Shown piece by piece: positions 25,172-38,934 of a stretch of DNA of 64,000 bases; position 1 is the first letter of the stretch; each line of letters opens with the position of its first letter. The stretch comes from Acridotheres tristis. Lineage: Eukaryota > Chordata > Aves > Passeriformes > Sturnidae. The stretch covers positions 9,460,463 through 9,524,462 of the forward strand of contig CM072895.1 in assembly GCA_037013685.1 (NCBI GenBank), read 5' to 3'. The position numbers and the translations under genes are program-made. The notes beneath the pieces were generated by a model. That model had not been told where the DNA came from and did not search any database. It saw nothing but the letters and a program-made list of their open reading frames with translations.

Positions 25172-28100
25172 TGACCTTGAGGACTTACCTGGGGACAGTT
25201 CGTGAGCTGGGGAGGGTTTTCTTCTCATCAGCCAAGACTGCAGTGGGCACACAAGGGATGTGGGAAAGGTCTCCCTGGTGCATGGATTCTCCCTGTTGTG
25301 TTTTTTTGATGCTCTGCTAATGGTGCTCATGGAGGGACCAGTGAAGCTACTGTTTCCCCCATTTTCTGTGTTCTTTTGTCTGCCCAGCTCATTGCTGGTC
25401 TCAGTCTGCATTCTGCCCTTTTGCCAGAGTCCAATCCCTGCCATCTTAGGCCAAACTTATAGGACCAAACTGCACCCAGAAACACCCAGCATCACCTCAA
25501 ATGATGGTGTCGTCCCTGAGCATCTGTGGTCACCAAAACTGTCAAACCAAAATTTCCTGCAGCTGTTAAAATACAGGAAGCCTTGCACTACCTTATCTAA
25601 GGTTGTGCAATTTCCCCCCTTCTTACAAAAAAGGAATTAGCCACTACATCTCACAGATCTTGCTTCTCTTTTTGGTTGCCCTGGGGAGCTGACTCCATCC
25701 TACATCGTTCTGTTGGGCCACTTGCAAGCCCATCCTTCCCCAGAGTCACCTGCTTAGTTCTGAATTAATTTGCATTTCTTTTAAGTGCTAGTGTTTGCTT
25801 CAGCAGCTGGGCTATGAGTTATTGCCTGATGTGCTTTTCTGTTCAGGAGGTTACAAGGGCCTCGTTAAACAGAACAGAATATGCAAAATGAAAGGTAACT
25901 TACCCATTGAGCAATACTGAAGTTTAGAAACACCAGACAGCAAGAAAAGAGGTCTTACATCACTGCCTGCAAAGCTTTTTGCCCTGAGTTCAGTGTTTAC
26001 ATAAAATTATCATCAAGCCATGAATTTAACAAAAAACTGACTGTCTCTGAATGACTGACTCCCCAGCAGTCAGCACATGAAATAGATCCCATTCTGTATA
26101 GAAGTGGGTTTTTTCCAGGCTGATTGATGAGGATGTACCAACATCAGGAGCTGTCTGCTTGAGGGATGAGGCACCTTACAGCAGTGGCTTGGTTTTGATG
26201 GATGCCAGAGATCAGATCCTGAGGAGCAGAGCAAATCAGGTGGGATCTGAGCAAGGAGATACTCGATGCTGCTGGAGATGCCCTGGAAGAAGAGCTGAGA
26301 GCCAGCAGGCACAGCCAAGGGGCTGGAATTGGCGTTGGGGCTGAGGCTGGGGATTAGACCAAAACTGTTTTCTGCTGCCTTTGATACATCAGGTGGGGCG
26401 TGTACCCAAGAGGACCATTTAGGCTGAGTGCTGCCAAGGTCTGCTCTGAGCAGCTTCACCAGAGGTTCAAATCAGATGCACAGAGCATCAGGGGGACTCG
26501 AGGCATTTTGGCACAGGATGCTGTGGTTCTTACAGCAGCAAGTGCAGCTACCAGTGCCTGAGAGATGCTGTGAGGCACTGGGGCAGTGAAGGCAAACCAG
26601 AACAGTGCTGGCATTTGGCAGGAAGAGACAACATTGATTGTGAGTGTCTTTTCCCACTGAGTCGCTGCTTCCCACCAGATAAAACCAGATTTAGCATCCT
26701 TGGAAACTCCTGGGCTATTGGGCTGCTGTCCTGTCAGCCTGGCCAAGCCTGTGCCAGGTCTCCCCCTTCTCTGATGCCCACAAGTCTCCAAGTGTCACCT
26801 TCTTCTCCTCTGTACCTACTTTGCTCTCCTCTGCCCAGTCCCTCTGGGGACCTGCAATGAGCTTGTGAACCAGGGAGCTGCTGCTCTCCCCTTCTTCTTC
26901 TTTTTTTTTTCTTTTTTTCTTTCTCTTTATATTCCTCTTTTAGCTTTATCAAGCAGTCTAATAAAATATATTTTCTCTCCCTATAAACCTTGCCTCCAGA
27001 GACTTAGCCACACTGAGGTTGCTATAACAACAACCGAGCTCTTTGCCAGCAAGAAGTGAAGGAAAAGGTAATGAGAAAACCAAGGGAGAGTTCAGTGAAG
27101 AGACCCCCACCCCTGCAAGTGTCACTTTATCCCTGTGAGAGGCAGGATGAGGCAGACGAGCAGGAAGGAGAAGCAGCACCTCTAGGGGAAGGAGGGATTC
27201 GAGTCCCAAATGTGCTCGGGATGTGCAAGCACACAGAGCAGACCTCCCGAGGGGATGTTTGCCCTGTCCAGGTGAAAAACCAAGCACAGAAAAACCCTGG
27301 CACTGGCAATGCCTGTCCCCAGCTGCTGGGCTGCTCCAGCACTCATTCACAGAGCAAAATTCCCATTCCAGGAAGGAGGTAAGTGTCAGGGACTCTGATG
27401 GGCAAAACAGGCACTTCCAGAGGATAAATGGATGCCACATCCTCCTGTGACTGCAGCTGGCCAGGAAAGGTTTCTCCTGCACCTGAGCACAGATGCTTAA
27501 GCAGCAGGAGAATGGCTGCTGCAGTTCCTTGGGTGGAAAAGAGCCAGGGAGGGCTCAGGTGAGGGAGAGGAGCTGGAAATTGCTGGCAAGTGCATGCAAA
27601 TGTTTGTAGAGGGTGCTTGTCCAAGGCAGTAGTAACTTAAAAACATGAAAAAATGGTAGGAGAGTTTATCTGGAGTAGCTACAGATACTTCCAGGCAGGG
27701 ACACTCTTCTCCATCCTTTCCTGTTCTTTTTACTTGATTGCAAATGCCACAGTGAAGCCCCTCTAACTCAATCAGCCAGGGATTTATTCTAACCAAATCT
27801 TAATTTTTCCCTCCCAAGTTATGGATTAGGGGCTCTGAATTGTTAAACATCTGAGGATTGCCAAGAATAGAGAGTTTGTTAAGCACCCTGAGAGCTGGGC
27901 ATTAAGGAAAGTTAAGTTATTGTTCTCGGATCCACTGCAGAGATGAATATTTATGGCTCAATCTAGTTTTCCAGAGTCTCATAATTTCTTACGTCAACTG
28001 TATTTTATAGAAATGTCCACAGGGAAGGAATTGACTTTTGTCCTGGGCCCAAACCAAACAAGCTCAAGCAGTGATTATTTGGGTTTTGAAACAGTGGGAT

Positions 28101-31100
28101 AATTTAATCTCAGTATCTATCGATCTCCTTCTGTACTGGAATCCTATGGTTAAACATCTGCAAGGCAATTAATAGCCTGGAGTACAAATTCATTACAGAG
28201 TTATCAATAAGTACTGAGGTTTAGACTGAGAAAAAGAAGTTTTATAATCTGCTTACTTTGGAGTAAAAAAAAAAAAAGATGCAATTTCACACAGCTAAAG
28301 ACCATGAGGGAATCACTCCCTGGTGTTGGCAAGGTTTGAAAGATGTGACCAGTTCCATTTCAAGACACATGGCTCCAAGTTTGGGACAGATATGAGTAAA
28401 TCTTTCAGGAAAATAGCTGGTATTTCCCCCCAAAATCAGATTTTGAAATAATAAATTCAAAAAATAGTTAAAGCTTGGGAAAACAGTGGCGAAGTCTGGT
28501 GTTGCTGACCCTGATCCTTTCCCTGGCCTTTAGCTGGGGATGAGTTTTGTGAGTCCTTCCCTGGCTGTGCTCCCTCCTGGAGGCAGCTGCCTTGGGTGGT
28601 GAGCAAAGTGATTCCCATATCAGTTAATTAATTGGTGCAATCTGTTAATGAGGTTTATAATGTACTTTGTGGGCCATCTGGACAAAAGATGATGATTTCA
28701 AGGATGGCTGTAACATGTCCTTGCCTTTTATTAACTGTAATGGTTAAATATGGACTAATTAGGGGGGATACACAAACCAGTTAGAAAGAGCTGGGGCTCT
28801 CACTGGTGGATTTATCATCGATGAGTAGGAACTGCAGTTAACAGGGAAATCTGTGCCTTTCTGAGCAGCATGGGGGAAAGATTAAACACAGACCTACAGC
28901 TCATAATCACTGGTGTTTTGAGGCAGGAATAATTTACAGTAAAAGACACCTGCCTGATGTGTTGTTTAGCAGTTTTGCAAGTTTTCCCATTTCCATTTCC
29001 TAGAGAATACTTCAAATTTGTTTGTAACCAGAACAATTTGAAAAAAACTGGGCCCCTTCTATGTACATCCTCTTCCACTTACCAGTGCACAGATCTGCAT
29101 CCACAGCCCACTCAAGCAGAAATGGCTTCAGAATGATGAGCACCCAAATTATCAACTATTTATTGTAGTTATCCAAAGCTCCCTGAGCTGAGCAACCTGG
29201 CATCCACCAGAAGACATCCTTTTTTAGGACTTGGATTTAAAAGTTGTTTGGTTTGAATTTTTAGTGTAAATATACTCCCCTGCAGAGGAAAAGACTCAGT
29301 AGCCTATTCTCAGATTGGGTCTGGGAACTGGTATTTGTCAGCAATAAGAATGTTGACCGACCCGAGCCATGGTCCTGAAGCTTTTGGATTGGTGAGATTC
29401 CTGCTTCTGGGGGCTCAGTCCCTCCAGGAACATCAGCTATGATATCAGTGTGATAAACCAGCACCTGCCAGGACTCCAGCAAACACAAGCGTTTCTGCAC
29501 CCCTGCTCTGCCTTTGCTGTCCTCATTCACCAGGCTCAGACTTTTGTGCAGCCTGTGAAAGATGAACTGCAAACACAAATTGCCTTACACCACAAATCTA
29601 ATGCCTGTCTTTGTACCTCTAATTCTCATCAGGCTTCCTCTTAAAGCAAAAGGGATACTTAATAGGGGGCTTGGTAACTCTTTGAGGGTTCGAGCGATTT
29701 GAAATGAGCCCCCTCCCTGTGAAAGCAGCACTTCATCTCGCCACTGCCTCTTCCCACTGTGCTGAGGATGAATGTTGTTTTATTTATAAGCAAGGCACAA
29801 AGCTGAAGGCCCAGGATGAGAGCTGCCAGCTCCAGAGACAGGAATAATATCTGTGATTGACCAAAATGTCCAAGGCAACCGCTGACAGCCTAAACACAGC
29901 ACAGGAGCGGAGCCTTTAACAAATAAACGGAAGGAAATTTATACCCAAGGCTGCAAGAGGAGTCCTTGGGAAATAAATCCCCTCAGCCTTTCAGCAGCAA
30001 TTGCTGGAGGTAGATGACCAGATCTCATCCTGCTGTTACACCGACCTCCCTGAGCATGGCAGAGCTTCTAGACCAAAGCCTCTGACCTGACAGTTTGCAA
30101 ACACCAGAAGAGATCCTGAACTGGCATTTCAGTTCTCATATTTTGCACAGGCCAGGTCAGAAATATCCTGGGACACAGCACTGGGGGGCTGTGACCCTGC
30201 AGGGTGGCCCCAGCAGCTGGGCACAACACAGTGGGGAGCTGCATCAGCCAGGGGAGTCCTGAGCTCAGCAAACAGCCTCTGGTGAGTGACGGGTGATGCT
30301 CAAGCATTTGATGCCTCAAAAACCTCAGGCATCAAGGTGAGAGCCAAACACTGCTGGAAGAATTTTTCTGGAGGCAATTTAGCCCACAGCAATGCAGATC
30401 TGGGGATGTCAGGGACTTTCTAGACTCACAGAACAACTCTGGATGTCATTTATTTTCCATAGCCCATCCTCATCCCTAGAATCCTTCCCCACGCTTGACC
30501 AAAAGCAGCACACACCCTGATACCCCCAAGCACAGCAGCCAGAGAGCTTTGCTGCAGTTTGAGGTAGAAAAGACCCTGGGGCTGAACAGGGATCCTCAGA
30601 CTAAAACATAACCTTGGCTAAGACCTGATGCTGCATGCTGGGCATGGAGAGCTGTAGGAAACATCAATCGTCCTCAGAGAACAGGGAAATGTGCCAGTTC
30701 TCACTGCCTGTGCTTCCAGATGGAGCTGGTAGGTGTCACTAGCAGTAAGTACAACTGAAAAAAGAAGAGCAAGAATGTTCAGATTTCCCTATCAAGCCTT
30801 CACTGCTGGGTCGGACGTGCATTTTTGGCACAATACTGGGGGAAACACAGCCATTGCACCAGCCAGTTTGGGCTCCTGATTCAGTGACGGCCAGAGTGCT
30901 GTGGTGTCTTTTGTCTCCTAGTAAAGTTACTGTCCACAAATGGTATTTGCTGGTTGTTGAGAGCACAGCTAAAAGTAAAGGACAGTGGGAATGGGTTCTG
31001 GTCACCAGAATTAGCCCAGGATAAGCAGATGTAACAGTTGTCTTTCAAACTTTGCAGCAAAATGTGAGTGGCTGCTGACAGAGTAGCTGAGACAGACACA

Positions 31101-31325
31101 CTCTAATCCAGTCCACCCTGAGCCCAGAGGAGCTGGCCCATGGCCTGACAGTCACTTCAGCTGGTCTTAGCCCACCCCACTGCCATGGAGAGGGTCCTGC
31201 CTTCACTGTCATATCTGAGCCCTTCTTCCTATCAATACTAGAAATCTGATCTGGCTGAAAAGTCTCATCTGTTCTCCTTTTCCCCTCCAAAAATGTTAAT
31301 TTCCTGCTGGATCTGTTAATAGCAT
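25172..31325. other. Non-coding stretch
   Basis: No gene is supported. Pyrimidine-rich sequence lies at 26893-26935 and a 12-base A-run near 28266. The minus-strand 174-codon frame at 26958-27482 and the plus-strand 108-codon frame at 27056-27382 overlap each other and show no domain. AT-rich, repeat-free segments at 27800-28240 and 28615-28770 look like candidate conserved elements; the second is listed separately. Confidence 0.35.
28615..28770. promoter_or_regulatory. Candidate conserved non-coding element
   Basis: The segment is AT-rich but not simple, has no repeat signature, and carries several homeodomain-like cores (TTAATTAATTGG near 28624, TTAATGAGG near 28645, ACTAATTAGG near 28756). 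This is the typical look of a tissue-specific enhancer in a bird gene desert. Conservation itself could not be tested. Confidence 0.25.
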
Positions 31326-31388
31326 CCTAGAATCACAGATTACTCTGGGTTGGAAGGGACTCAGAAGGATAATCGAGTTTAACCCTTA
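31326..31388 (-). mobile_element. Short CR1 3'-end remnant
   Basis: The plus strand shows TAGAATCACAGATTACTC followed by GGGTTGGAAGGGACTC, the complement of the CR1 3' terminus. Only about 60 bases are recognisable, so the copy is heavily truncated. Confidence 0.75.
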
Positions 31389-33019
31389 AATGAAGGCAGC
31401 ACCCTGATCTGTCCCATAATTGCTACTGCCAGTGATGAGGAGGGGCAGGAGCAGGGGAGCAACCATGGGAATCCTTCCCACCTCAGTGCAGACTTCACTT
31501 CTGGCAGGAGCATTGTCTTTCTCTGGACCCTGCTAAAAACTGATGGGATAATGCAGTTCATGATTCTAGAATTGGGGCACGGGTCCATGGGTGCCTTTCC
31601 TGCTGTCCCTTGCCATGGACATCCACTGAGGAAAGCCCAGCCCTGGGCACCACTGCATCTGTTTGGTCTTTTTTATTCCCGTTTTTTTTTTCCCCTTGTG
31701 CCATCTCACAAGCTTGGATTTCTGGAGCCTGTGGTTATTGCACACAACCTCCCCCTCAACCACTCTGACAAGTAATAGAATTATCCTCCTTCCCCAGCTC
31801 ATTGGCTGGGAGCTCCCAGCTTTAATGCAGCGCTAAATTTCTGCTCCCTGGAAGGAGAAGGGCAAGAAAGGAGGAGACAGAGCAGTGCAGCCACAAATAG
31901 GGAGCTGATAAATGCTAATGAATTTATAGGGATTATAACAATCCTTCAGCCAAAGCCAGGAACCCACATAGCTACACAGACCCATGTGATCTCCCTGCAA
32001 GAAAGCACTCAAAAGATGGGCAATTCACCCTTTTGCTTTAATTAATTATGGCTGGCAGCAACAACAAGAAAACAGGGTAAACCTTTCACTTGGCTGCAGG
32101 TGGACAGACATGCTGTGACCCCAACGGCCCGTGACCCCAATATGCTGTGACTCCCCACCAGTTTGAGACCTGGGGAGCATTTTGCCCGGGCCAGGCTGAG
32201 CCCTGCACCCCCATCTCCCCAGGGATGATGCTGGGGGCAGCAGGGGCTGGGAGAGGCCATGCTGGTGGCTGTAGGCTCCCAGATAAGATGGTCAGCCCTA
32301 GGAATTAAGCTCATGGGATGCAGCGGGTCCTGCTCCGCGGACAGCAGGATTTTGCTTGGGAGAGGATGCGGGCAAAAGGCTGCGGCTCTGCCTGCTGCTC
32401 GCTCGGATTTGGGCAGCAGATGGAGCTCGCTCCGCTGGCATGAGCAATTCCTGGCGTTTTCTCACCTGGAGCTGCGATTTGCCTGACGAGCTCACCCACG
32501 GCTAGGGCAGGTGTGCCACACCTGCAGCATCCTCTCAATTTGGGTAAATCCCAGCCACCTCTGTTTTTATCATGTTTCTTGTGGGGTGGTTGTGCTGCCC
32601 ACTAAGATCAGAGAATCCCTGCCCCACTAGGCAAGACCTCAAGGGGATTTGGCTACCAAAATTGCAAAATGGCAAGCTTGAGGTCAGCAGGTTAAAAGCT
32701 GAGCTCCAAATGGTTCCGCTGAGGTGTCCCCCCTGGCAGAGGTGCTCTGGCCACCTCTGGAGGACAGGAAATCTCATGTGGCCATGAGTGATGGATGTGG
32801 TGGTCCTGGAGGAGCCCTGGCCTTCTCCTCTGGCCATGGCCTCACTTCACCAGCACTGGGATTCTGAATCTAAGATCAAATTTGTGTGTCTGTCATCATA
32901 AAATACCTTGAGCTAACAGGGCAAGTTCATCTGTTATTTTGTCTTTTAGTCCTTTGAAATGCTTTTTTATTCTTTTTATTTTCATACATTTACATTAACT
33001 TCAAGTCACAAGAAGCACC
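31389..33019. other. Non-coding stretch before the pyrimidine tract
   Basis: No gene is supported. A modestly CpG-rich patch at about 32325-32500 has several CpG sites but no splice donor or open frame of interest. The candidate element at 31880-32080 lies inside this stretch. Confidence 0.3.
31880..32080. promoter_or_regulatory. Candidate conserved non-coding element
   Basis: A repeat-free AT-rich segment with GCTAATGAATTTATAGGG near 31914 and TTTAATTAATTATGGC near 32037, both dense in homeodomain-type cores. It lies between a CR1 remnant and an LTR and shows no coding potential. The call is by appearance only. Confidence 0.22.
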
Positions 33020-33096
33020 TTTTTTTTTTTTTTTTTCTTTTTTTTTTTTTTTCTTTTTTTTTTCTTTTTTTTTTCTTTTTTTTTTCTCTTCATCTC
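33020..33096. repeat. Pyrimidine (T-rich) tract
   Basis: About 75 bases are almost purely T with isolated C every 9 to 17 bases, ending directly at the 5' boundary of the solo LTR. It is a simple-sequence expansion on one strand. Its abutment with the LTR may mean the element inserted at the edge of a pre-existing tract, or that the tract grew later. Confidence 0.9.
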
Positions 33097-33645
33097 TGCT
33101 GGTTTTGTCTGGGATAGAATTAATTTTCTTCCAAGTAGTTTGGATGGTGCTCTGCTGTGGATTTGTGACCAGAACTGTGGTGATAGGGGGATATTGTAGC
33201 TATTGCTGAGCAGGGCTTACTCAGAGACAAGGGCTTCCCTGCTTTTTCCTGCTTCTCCCACCTCCTTGTGAGGGGCTGGGGGTGCACAAGGGTTGGGAGG
33301 GGATACAGCCAGGATGTGACCACAGGGGTGACCCAGAGCATGGGATGTTGTGCTCAGCAGTAAAAGCAGTGTGAAGAATGAGGAAAGATGTTTGGAGTGA
33401 TGGTGTTGTCTTCCCAAGTCTCTTTTACTCATAATGGAGCCCAGCTGTCCTGGGGATGTCTCAGCACCCGAATGCCCGTGGGAAACAGCAAATTAATTCT
33501 TATTTTGCTTTACCTGCACACACAGCTTTTGCTGTTAAACTGTCTTTCTCACAACCCATGAGTTTCCTCACTTTTACCTTTCCAATTCCCTCTCCCCCAT
33601 CCCACTGGGAGGCAGTGAGCAAGTGGCTGTTGTGGTTAACCCACA
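33097..33645 (+). mobile_element. Solo LTR of an avian endogenous retrovirus
   Basis: About 549 bases begin TGCTGGTTTTGTCTGGGA and end in TTAACCCACA, giving TG...CA ends. In order it contains the blocks I associate with a very common passerine LTR: the GGATTTGTGACCAG region, TATTGCTGAGCAGGGCTTAC, GGTTGGGAGGGGATACAGC, GTGATGGTGTTGTCTTCCC and CTCACTTTTACCTTTCCAA. The TATA region (CAGTAAAAGC near 33358) and the polyadenylation region (GTTAAACTGTC near 33534) are degraded. No internal viral genes flank it, so it is a solo LTR left by recombination. No target duplication is obvious. It is not expected to be active. Confidence 0.85.
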
Positions 33646-36600
33646 TTACCTCACATTCTTTGGGAAAACCCAACCTCCATTCACATTATTTTCAGTGCTC
33701 CTGAGCGGACAGGTGAGTTTCTGCCATCACTACCTGCCCACAAACATCTGCATCCAGAATTCCAGGCGAGCTGCTCCATGGATCCGTGGCAGTCCCTGGA
33801 AGACGCGGTAGATGGCACTCCGGATATGACATTCCGGGCTTAAAACTTCACTCCCGAAGTTTAAATAAAATTCAAAACCTGGAAAAGTTCAGGAGAGCTT
33901 TAAGCCTCTTAATTTAAATACAGATGCTGAACGTCTGGAAGAAATTCCTGACACTGGAAGCTGCTTTTCCCACCTGGTTCAATGAGGAAGGTGCCATCCC
34001 CGAGTTATCAGTACAGGTTGAGTGTGGGATCCCTGAAGCAGCAGGTAACCAAACAGAGATTTGGGGGGAGGCAGGTGGAGAAAAGGGCATGACTGATTTC
34101 ATTATCACTAATAATAATGAACCCTTCTCTTAAAAAAAAAATCTTATTGCAGAAAAGGCCTGATATAAAGCTGGGTGGAGAAATGGCATTGGATGTGGGC
34201 ACTTTTCTGGTGGGTTTCAGTGTTGGCTTGGCCTCAGAGAGGTGCCACATCCCTGACCCATTTTCTTGGCTGGATGCAGGAGTCTTCTGAGCACCTCAGC
34301 ACCACACTGAGGCTCTGCTCTGTCCCCCTGTGGAAATAAAGTAGGAGGCACTGCTGGTGATAGAGGTTTGACAAAAACTAGGCAAATTATGTCTAATTGA
34401 TTCTTAAATCCTGCTGAGCAGGATCATGAGTATACAGAGTCATCTCAGGTATTGAAACAGCAGGACAGAGATTCACAGGGTGTAGCTGTTGACTCCAGCA
34501 AGAAACTGTTCCCATTGCAAGTGCTTCTCCAGATATCCTAACTTTTACTTATTTTCTACTTTTTTTTTGCAGGAAGTGCAGTGATCTTTTTGTGTTTCCT
34601 ACAGTGTAGGTCAACAGGCTCTGTTCCCCATTTGTGGGATGCAGGAGTTAAAACTACTTATAGATACTCCTTAAAATGTGACACTTGAGGATTTTAAAAA
34701 GCAAATAATCTGTTTTTAAATGAAACAAAAGGCAACTCTGTTTTTCAGTCTCTTGCTAAACTCTTTAATCTCAAGGGGAAAAGACTAAGAAAAATACTAC
34801 CATCCTTGTAGCATATTGACTTTTCCCTCTACATTTATTTAGCCTTTCTCTTGCTTGGTGTAACAATAAAATGATAAATACATTAGGCAAAAGGCATAAA
34901 ATCATCCTAAACTTAGGTCTTCTGAAGGTGAATTTTTCCCAGGTAAAGTCCTCCAGGAAGCAAGACAGGAAAAAGTCTCTGACTTTGAAAGCTCTCACTT
35001 ATTCCTCACTCAGGTTATATTTGGGGAGCATTTTCTGCAATGTCTGGTCTGAAATAGCTTTGAGGTTAGAGGCACCCAAATCCCACTGAAAGGCCATGGG
35101 AAAAAAAACATGGGAATAGCTTCTTTGTGGATAAGCAATACCCTGGTTTGGACAGCTTTCCTTGGATTCCAGCAAAAGAGGAAAGATGCTGAATAACTAT
35201 AGGACCTGCATGCTCATGCCTTTCCTAGCATTGGTGTCTGTGATGCTTCAGCCACCTGAGACTTTTGTGTGCATGATTTTTACAGAGCTGTCCAGCAGAA
35301 CATTCCTTGATGCCTTTTTGTGGGATCCACCAAAAAAAAAATCCACATTTCTGCATCTCCATCCAAAACACGAGCAGCTAAATCACAGGGAGAGCAGAGC
35401 AGCAACCTTGCTGCAAAGGTTATGTACAACCTTCAGGTCTGTGCATGCCTTAGCAGGTCTGAGGGAGGCTGGGTTATAAATGTCTGTAAATGTATAAATG
35501 CTCCTCACAACCACTCTCTGTGGTGTCAGTGGCAAAGGCAAGAACGGGACATTTTATATTCTGCAGGTTACGTCCTACTTCAGCCAGCCAGGTGCGAGAA
35601 ACCTGATATTAAGTAAGCTGGGGAACTTGTGGTTTTTTTCCTAATGGGATTCTGGCTGTCATTAATTCTTTACTGAGATGTGTGTTTCCAGAAGAAGGCG
35701 TGTGCAATCAGCAAGACTGATGTGTTGGGTTTTGGATGAACTATGTTCAGTTGCCATGGTGTGGAAGGCCCTGCTGGGTTAATTCACTCTGCAGAGCCAG
35801 ATCAAGGAGCCATCCCCAGCTCAGAGGCTTGTGGGGAAGGCAGACTTCCCCCATCCTTTGTCTGGGGGATGGAGGCACAGGCAGAGAAGGTGACTGGGAA
35901 AAAATGCTGTGCTGCAGTGGGCTCCTCAGTGGCACTACCTGGGGAGGTCCCACTGCCTGATCCATTTCTGATATGCAGGTTTTAGAAAATTAAGATCCCC
36001 AGAATGAAGAAGTGAGTTCTATTGGGTATTTTCCCCCCACTGGGCAAAACCCACAGTGAAATTCTTCCTGTGCTGCAGGCCAGGAGTGGCCAGGACAAGA
36101 AGAGCCAAGTCAGTGTGTGAAGGGAGATGGGTCTGTGGCTCATTGCTGGCCTCATGCTGTATCCCACTATCCCAGAAGGACCCAAGCAGGATTTAGCACT
36201 CATGCATGGCCTGGCACAAGCTCACCAGGCTCCTCTGTGTACCCTACACCTTTGTCCCTCCCCTGCCATGTGGCTCAGCCTCATCTCTGCACAGCAGTTC
36301 AGCTCTTCCAGCTGGAGTGAAGGCTGCTGCTGGAAACCTAGAGGAAAGAGGGATGTGCTGCCTCTGCCAGCAGTCACTCAGGTGCTCCCCTCCAGGCTGC
36401 ATCCATGTAGGATCCCAAATCTCACATTTGGCCACGGTGGTGAGCCTGCTGCCATAGCAAGGCCAGAGGGAAGGCAAGTAGCTTTTGATCTTCCCTCCTA
36501 TTTTTTTTCTGAGCCTTGATTTGCTGACAAAATGCTTTGTGGTTGTTTTTGGCAGCAAAGGGGTTGTTTTGATGAAGACAAAACTGTCCACAGGGATGAA

Positions 36601-36980
36601 AGGTCCCCAAGACCAGTCTGGCTGGAGAAGAGGGCTCCTACCTGAGTGGAAGGAGGGGAATAACTGTGTTGGGATCTGCCTGGGAGCACAGAGCACTTTG
36701 TCAGGTGGCAGCAAGAGCTGGAGATGTTCCTCGGTGCTGCTCAGAGAGTGTCTCTGCTTTTCCCCCCTGTATAAAACTGCAGAGTCTTGGGGAAAGCAGA
36801 TATCTTTCAAAGAGCTGAACGATTGGCAGGGGCAGAAATCTGCTCCACATCCCTGTTATACACATCAGCCTTCTCACAGGGTTTGTTAAAACCTCCCAAA
36901 AGCTTCTGTACTGCAGAGTAGCTGCTGAAAAAACACTGATATCCAGGAGGGTGACATTTGCACTGAGATGTGCTTACCTC
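33646..36980. other. Non-coding stretch after the LTR
   Basis: No gene or named repeat is supported. The 188-codon minus-strand frame at 36244-36810 overlaps an equally long plus-strand frame region and has no domain, so it is treated as chance. Short A-runs occur near 34132 and 35101. Confidence 0.35.
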
Positions 36981-37029
36981 TTCATTGTGTACCAGAGCAG
37001 AGAATAACTAAATCAAACTCAAAGAAAAA

Positions 37030-37560
37030 TTCCCAGGTACATGATCAAGGGGAATTTAGGAACTTGCTGCACTTCAAATAAGACAACAAACCTGCATATC
37101 CCACGTAAAGGTTCTGAATACAAACACAATAATTTGCTGAAATTCTCCTCCAGCACTCTCGTGTTTCAGCCACCAGATCAGCAAATATTTAACAAGTCTG
37201 GGAAAAAAAAAAAAAAAGACAAGAAAAATTAATAGGATTTAAAAAACATCTTTAAGTACTTAAAGAGCAGCTTACAATCAATTAAAGACCTCATAAACAC
37301 GAGAACATAAACAATATCAAAAATTTTCTGCATATTATAAAATGATTTGCCGTAGAGTGGCTTGCGTGAAGAGATTAGATATGCTTTGCAGCATAAAACA
37401 TTATTCTGTAAAGGCATTATGTTTCAGCAAATACACCACGCTAATTGTATTAGAGGAAGTTCAGGTGAAGCATAATTCCTGGATTAGAAAATTGAAGACA
37501 CTGGTTAAACAATATGTGTTGGTCAGGCTGCTTGAAATTTGTTGGCAAGTCTGAAACAGG
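37030..37560. promoter_or_regulatory. Candidate conserved non-coding block
   Basis: AT-rich, non-simple sequence without repeat signature, broken by a 15-base A-run at about 37202. The part at 37340-37510 contains several core motifs (CGCTAATTGTATTAG near 37438 and CTGGATTAG near 37479). No open frame of interest. It marks the start of a long run of enhancer-like DNA that reaches the end of the window. Conservation not tested. Confidence 0.25.
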
Positions 37561-38439
37561 ACTTTTTTTTTACATTGATTGAATTACTGATACTTTTTTG
37601 GTAGTCTTTAAGGTTTGTTTTTTAAGGGTACTAAATTTTGAGCCAATAGAAGGTATATTTCAGCTATTTAAACAATCCTACTAATTACAGAATTGGAAAC
37701 AATTCCTAACATTGCTGTTATTCTAAAAACATTTTCCCACTGGCGAACTCTTTTAATCTACTTAATTATTTCTCAGACCTGAAAATAATTAGCACTTTCT
37801 ACAGTGGACTTCTGTGGAATACAAACACTACAGCCATCCAGAAGAATATTTTTGGCCAGCAGTGGATATGATGCACAGCTCAGTGCTGGGGTTTGGCAAT
37901 GCATTGTTGGTGTCAGTGCATTTTTCAGGCAGTGGTGTGTGGCATTTCACTCGTGTGCAGAGCAGGTGTTTGCATGTGCTGGCACTCACCCTTAGTGCTT
38001 TTAGATGAACCAGCCTCATCACCAAACTACCTTTTAAATAAACTCCCTACCTCATCCACCCACCTATATACTAACTTCACCTCAAACTTTCTCAGATGGA
38101 AAAGGAATAAAAATCAATAATAATTTCTTTTTGTTAAGACACGAACACTGACTGTAGGAGCTGTAGGATGCAAAGAAGAAATTCATTATGGTTCCCTCAT
38201 CCCTATTTTTTGACAGGGAGCACAAGCACAAAGAAAACTCCTCGCCGCAAAAAATTCCCAGACTTTGTCTTGTCAGAATGATCCTGAGCTGGTTTTGTAT
38301 GACAGGAACCCACAATAAATTAAAAAAAAAAAGATCAAACACAAGAAAGAGAAGAAAAATGGCAGTCACCCTGGGAGGAAGCTTCCTAGCGTATGATAAA
38401 TTGGAAAATGGACATACAGAACATGCTGACATACATTTT

Positions 38440-38615
38440 TAATGGCCCAATTGCTCAATTAATTCTTTCCCTTTTCCCTTTTTAATGTGAAAATCGTCAT
38501 AATTCCTCCCAGATTAGTATAGATACAGGCCGACAGTCTCTCCTGCTCAAGGTATTTGCAGGACATAATTCATTCATAAAGCCGTAATGCACTCATCTAT
38601 CATCCAAAATATTTC
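38440..38615. promoter_or_regulatory. Candidate conserved non-coding element
   Basis: The segment has TGCTCAATTAATTC near 38452, TCGTCATAATTCC near 38492 and CATAATTCATTCATAAAG near 38564, with a rare CpG at CCGTAATGC near 38582. It is bounded on the right by pyrimidine-rich simple sequence (38618-38665). There is no coding potential. Call by appearance only. Confidence 0.25.
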
Positions 38616-38934
38616 TTTTTTTTTTCCCTTTCTTTTTTTTTTTCCTTTTCCTTTCCCTCTCTCCCATTTGTGCTTGGGGCTCTCGCTGAGTCTCTGGGCA
38701 CTGATGTATTAGCTGGCATATGCAAGCTATGAATTATCAACTGAAAGGAGTCAATTATCCACTCTAAAAATGAGTGTCTGGGCACCAATAGCCTGAGGGG
38801 CCTTTTTTGTATTTACGAAATGATTTCATGGCAAGTAGAGGTGTGTGTGGAAGGGGGACTGAGGGGGGGGAGAAAGGAAAGGCGTTTTTTTTTCCCCCCC
38901 TTCCTTTTTTCCTTGTGTCCACCCCGAGAAAAAA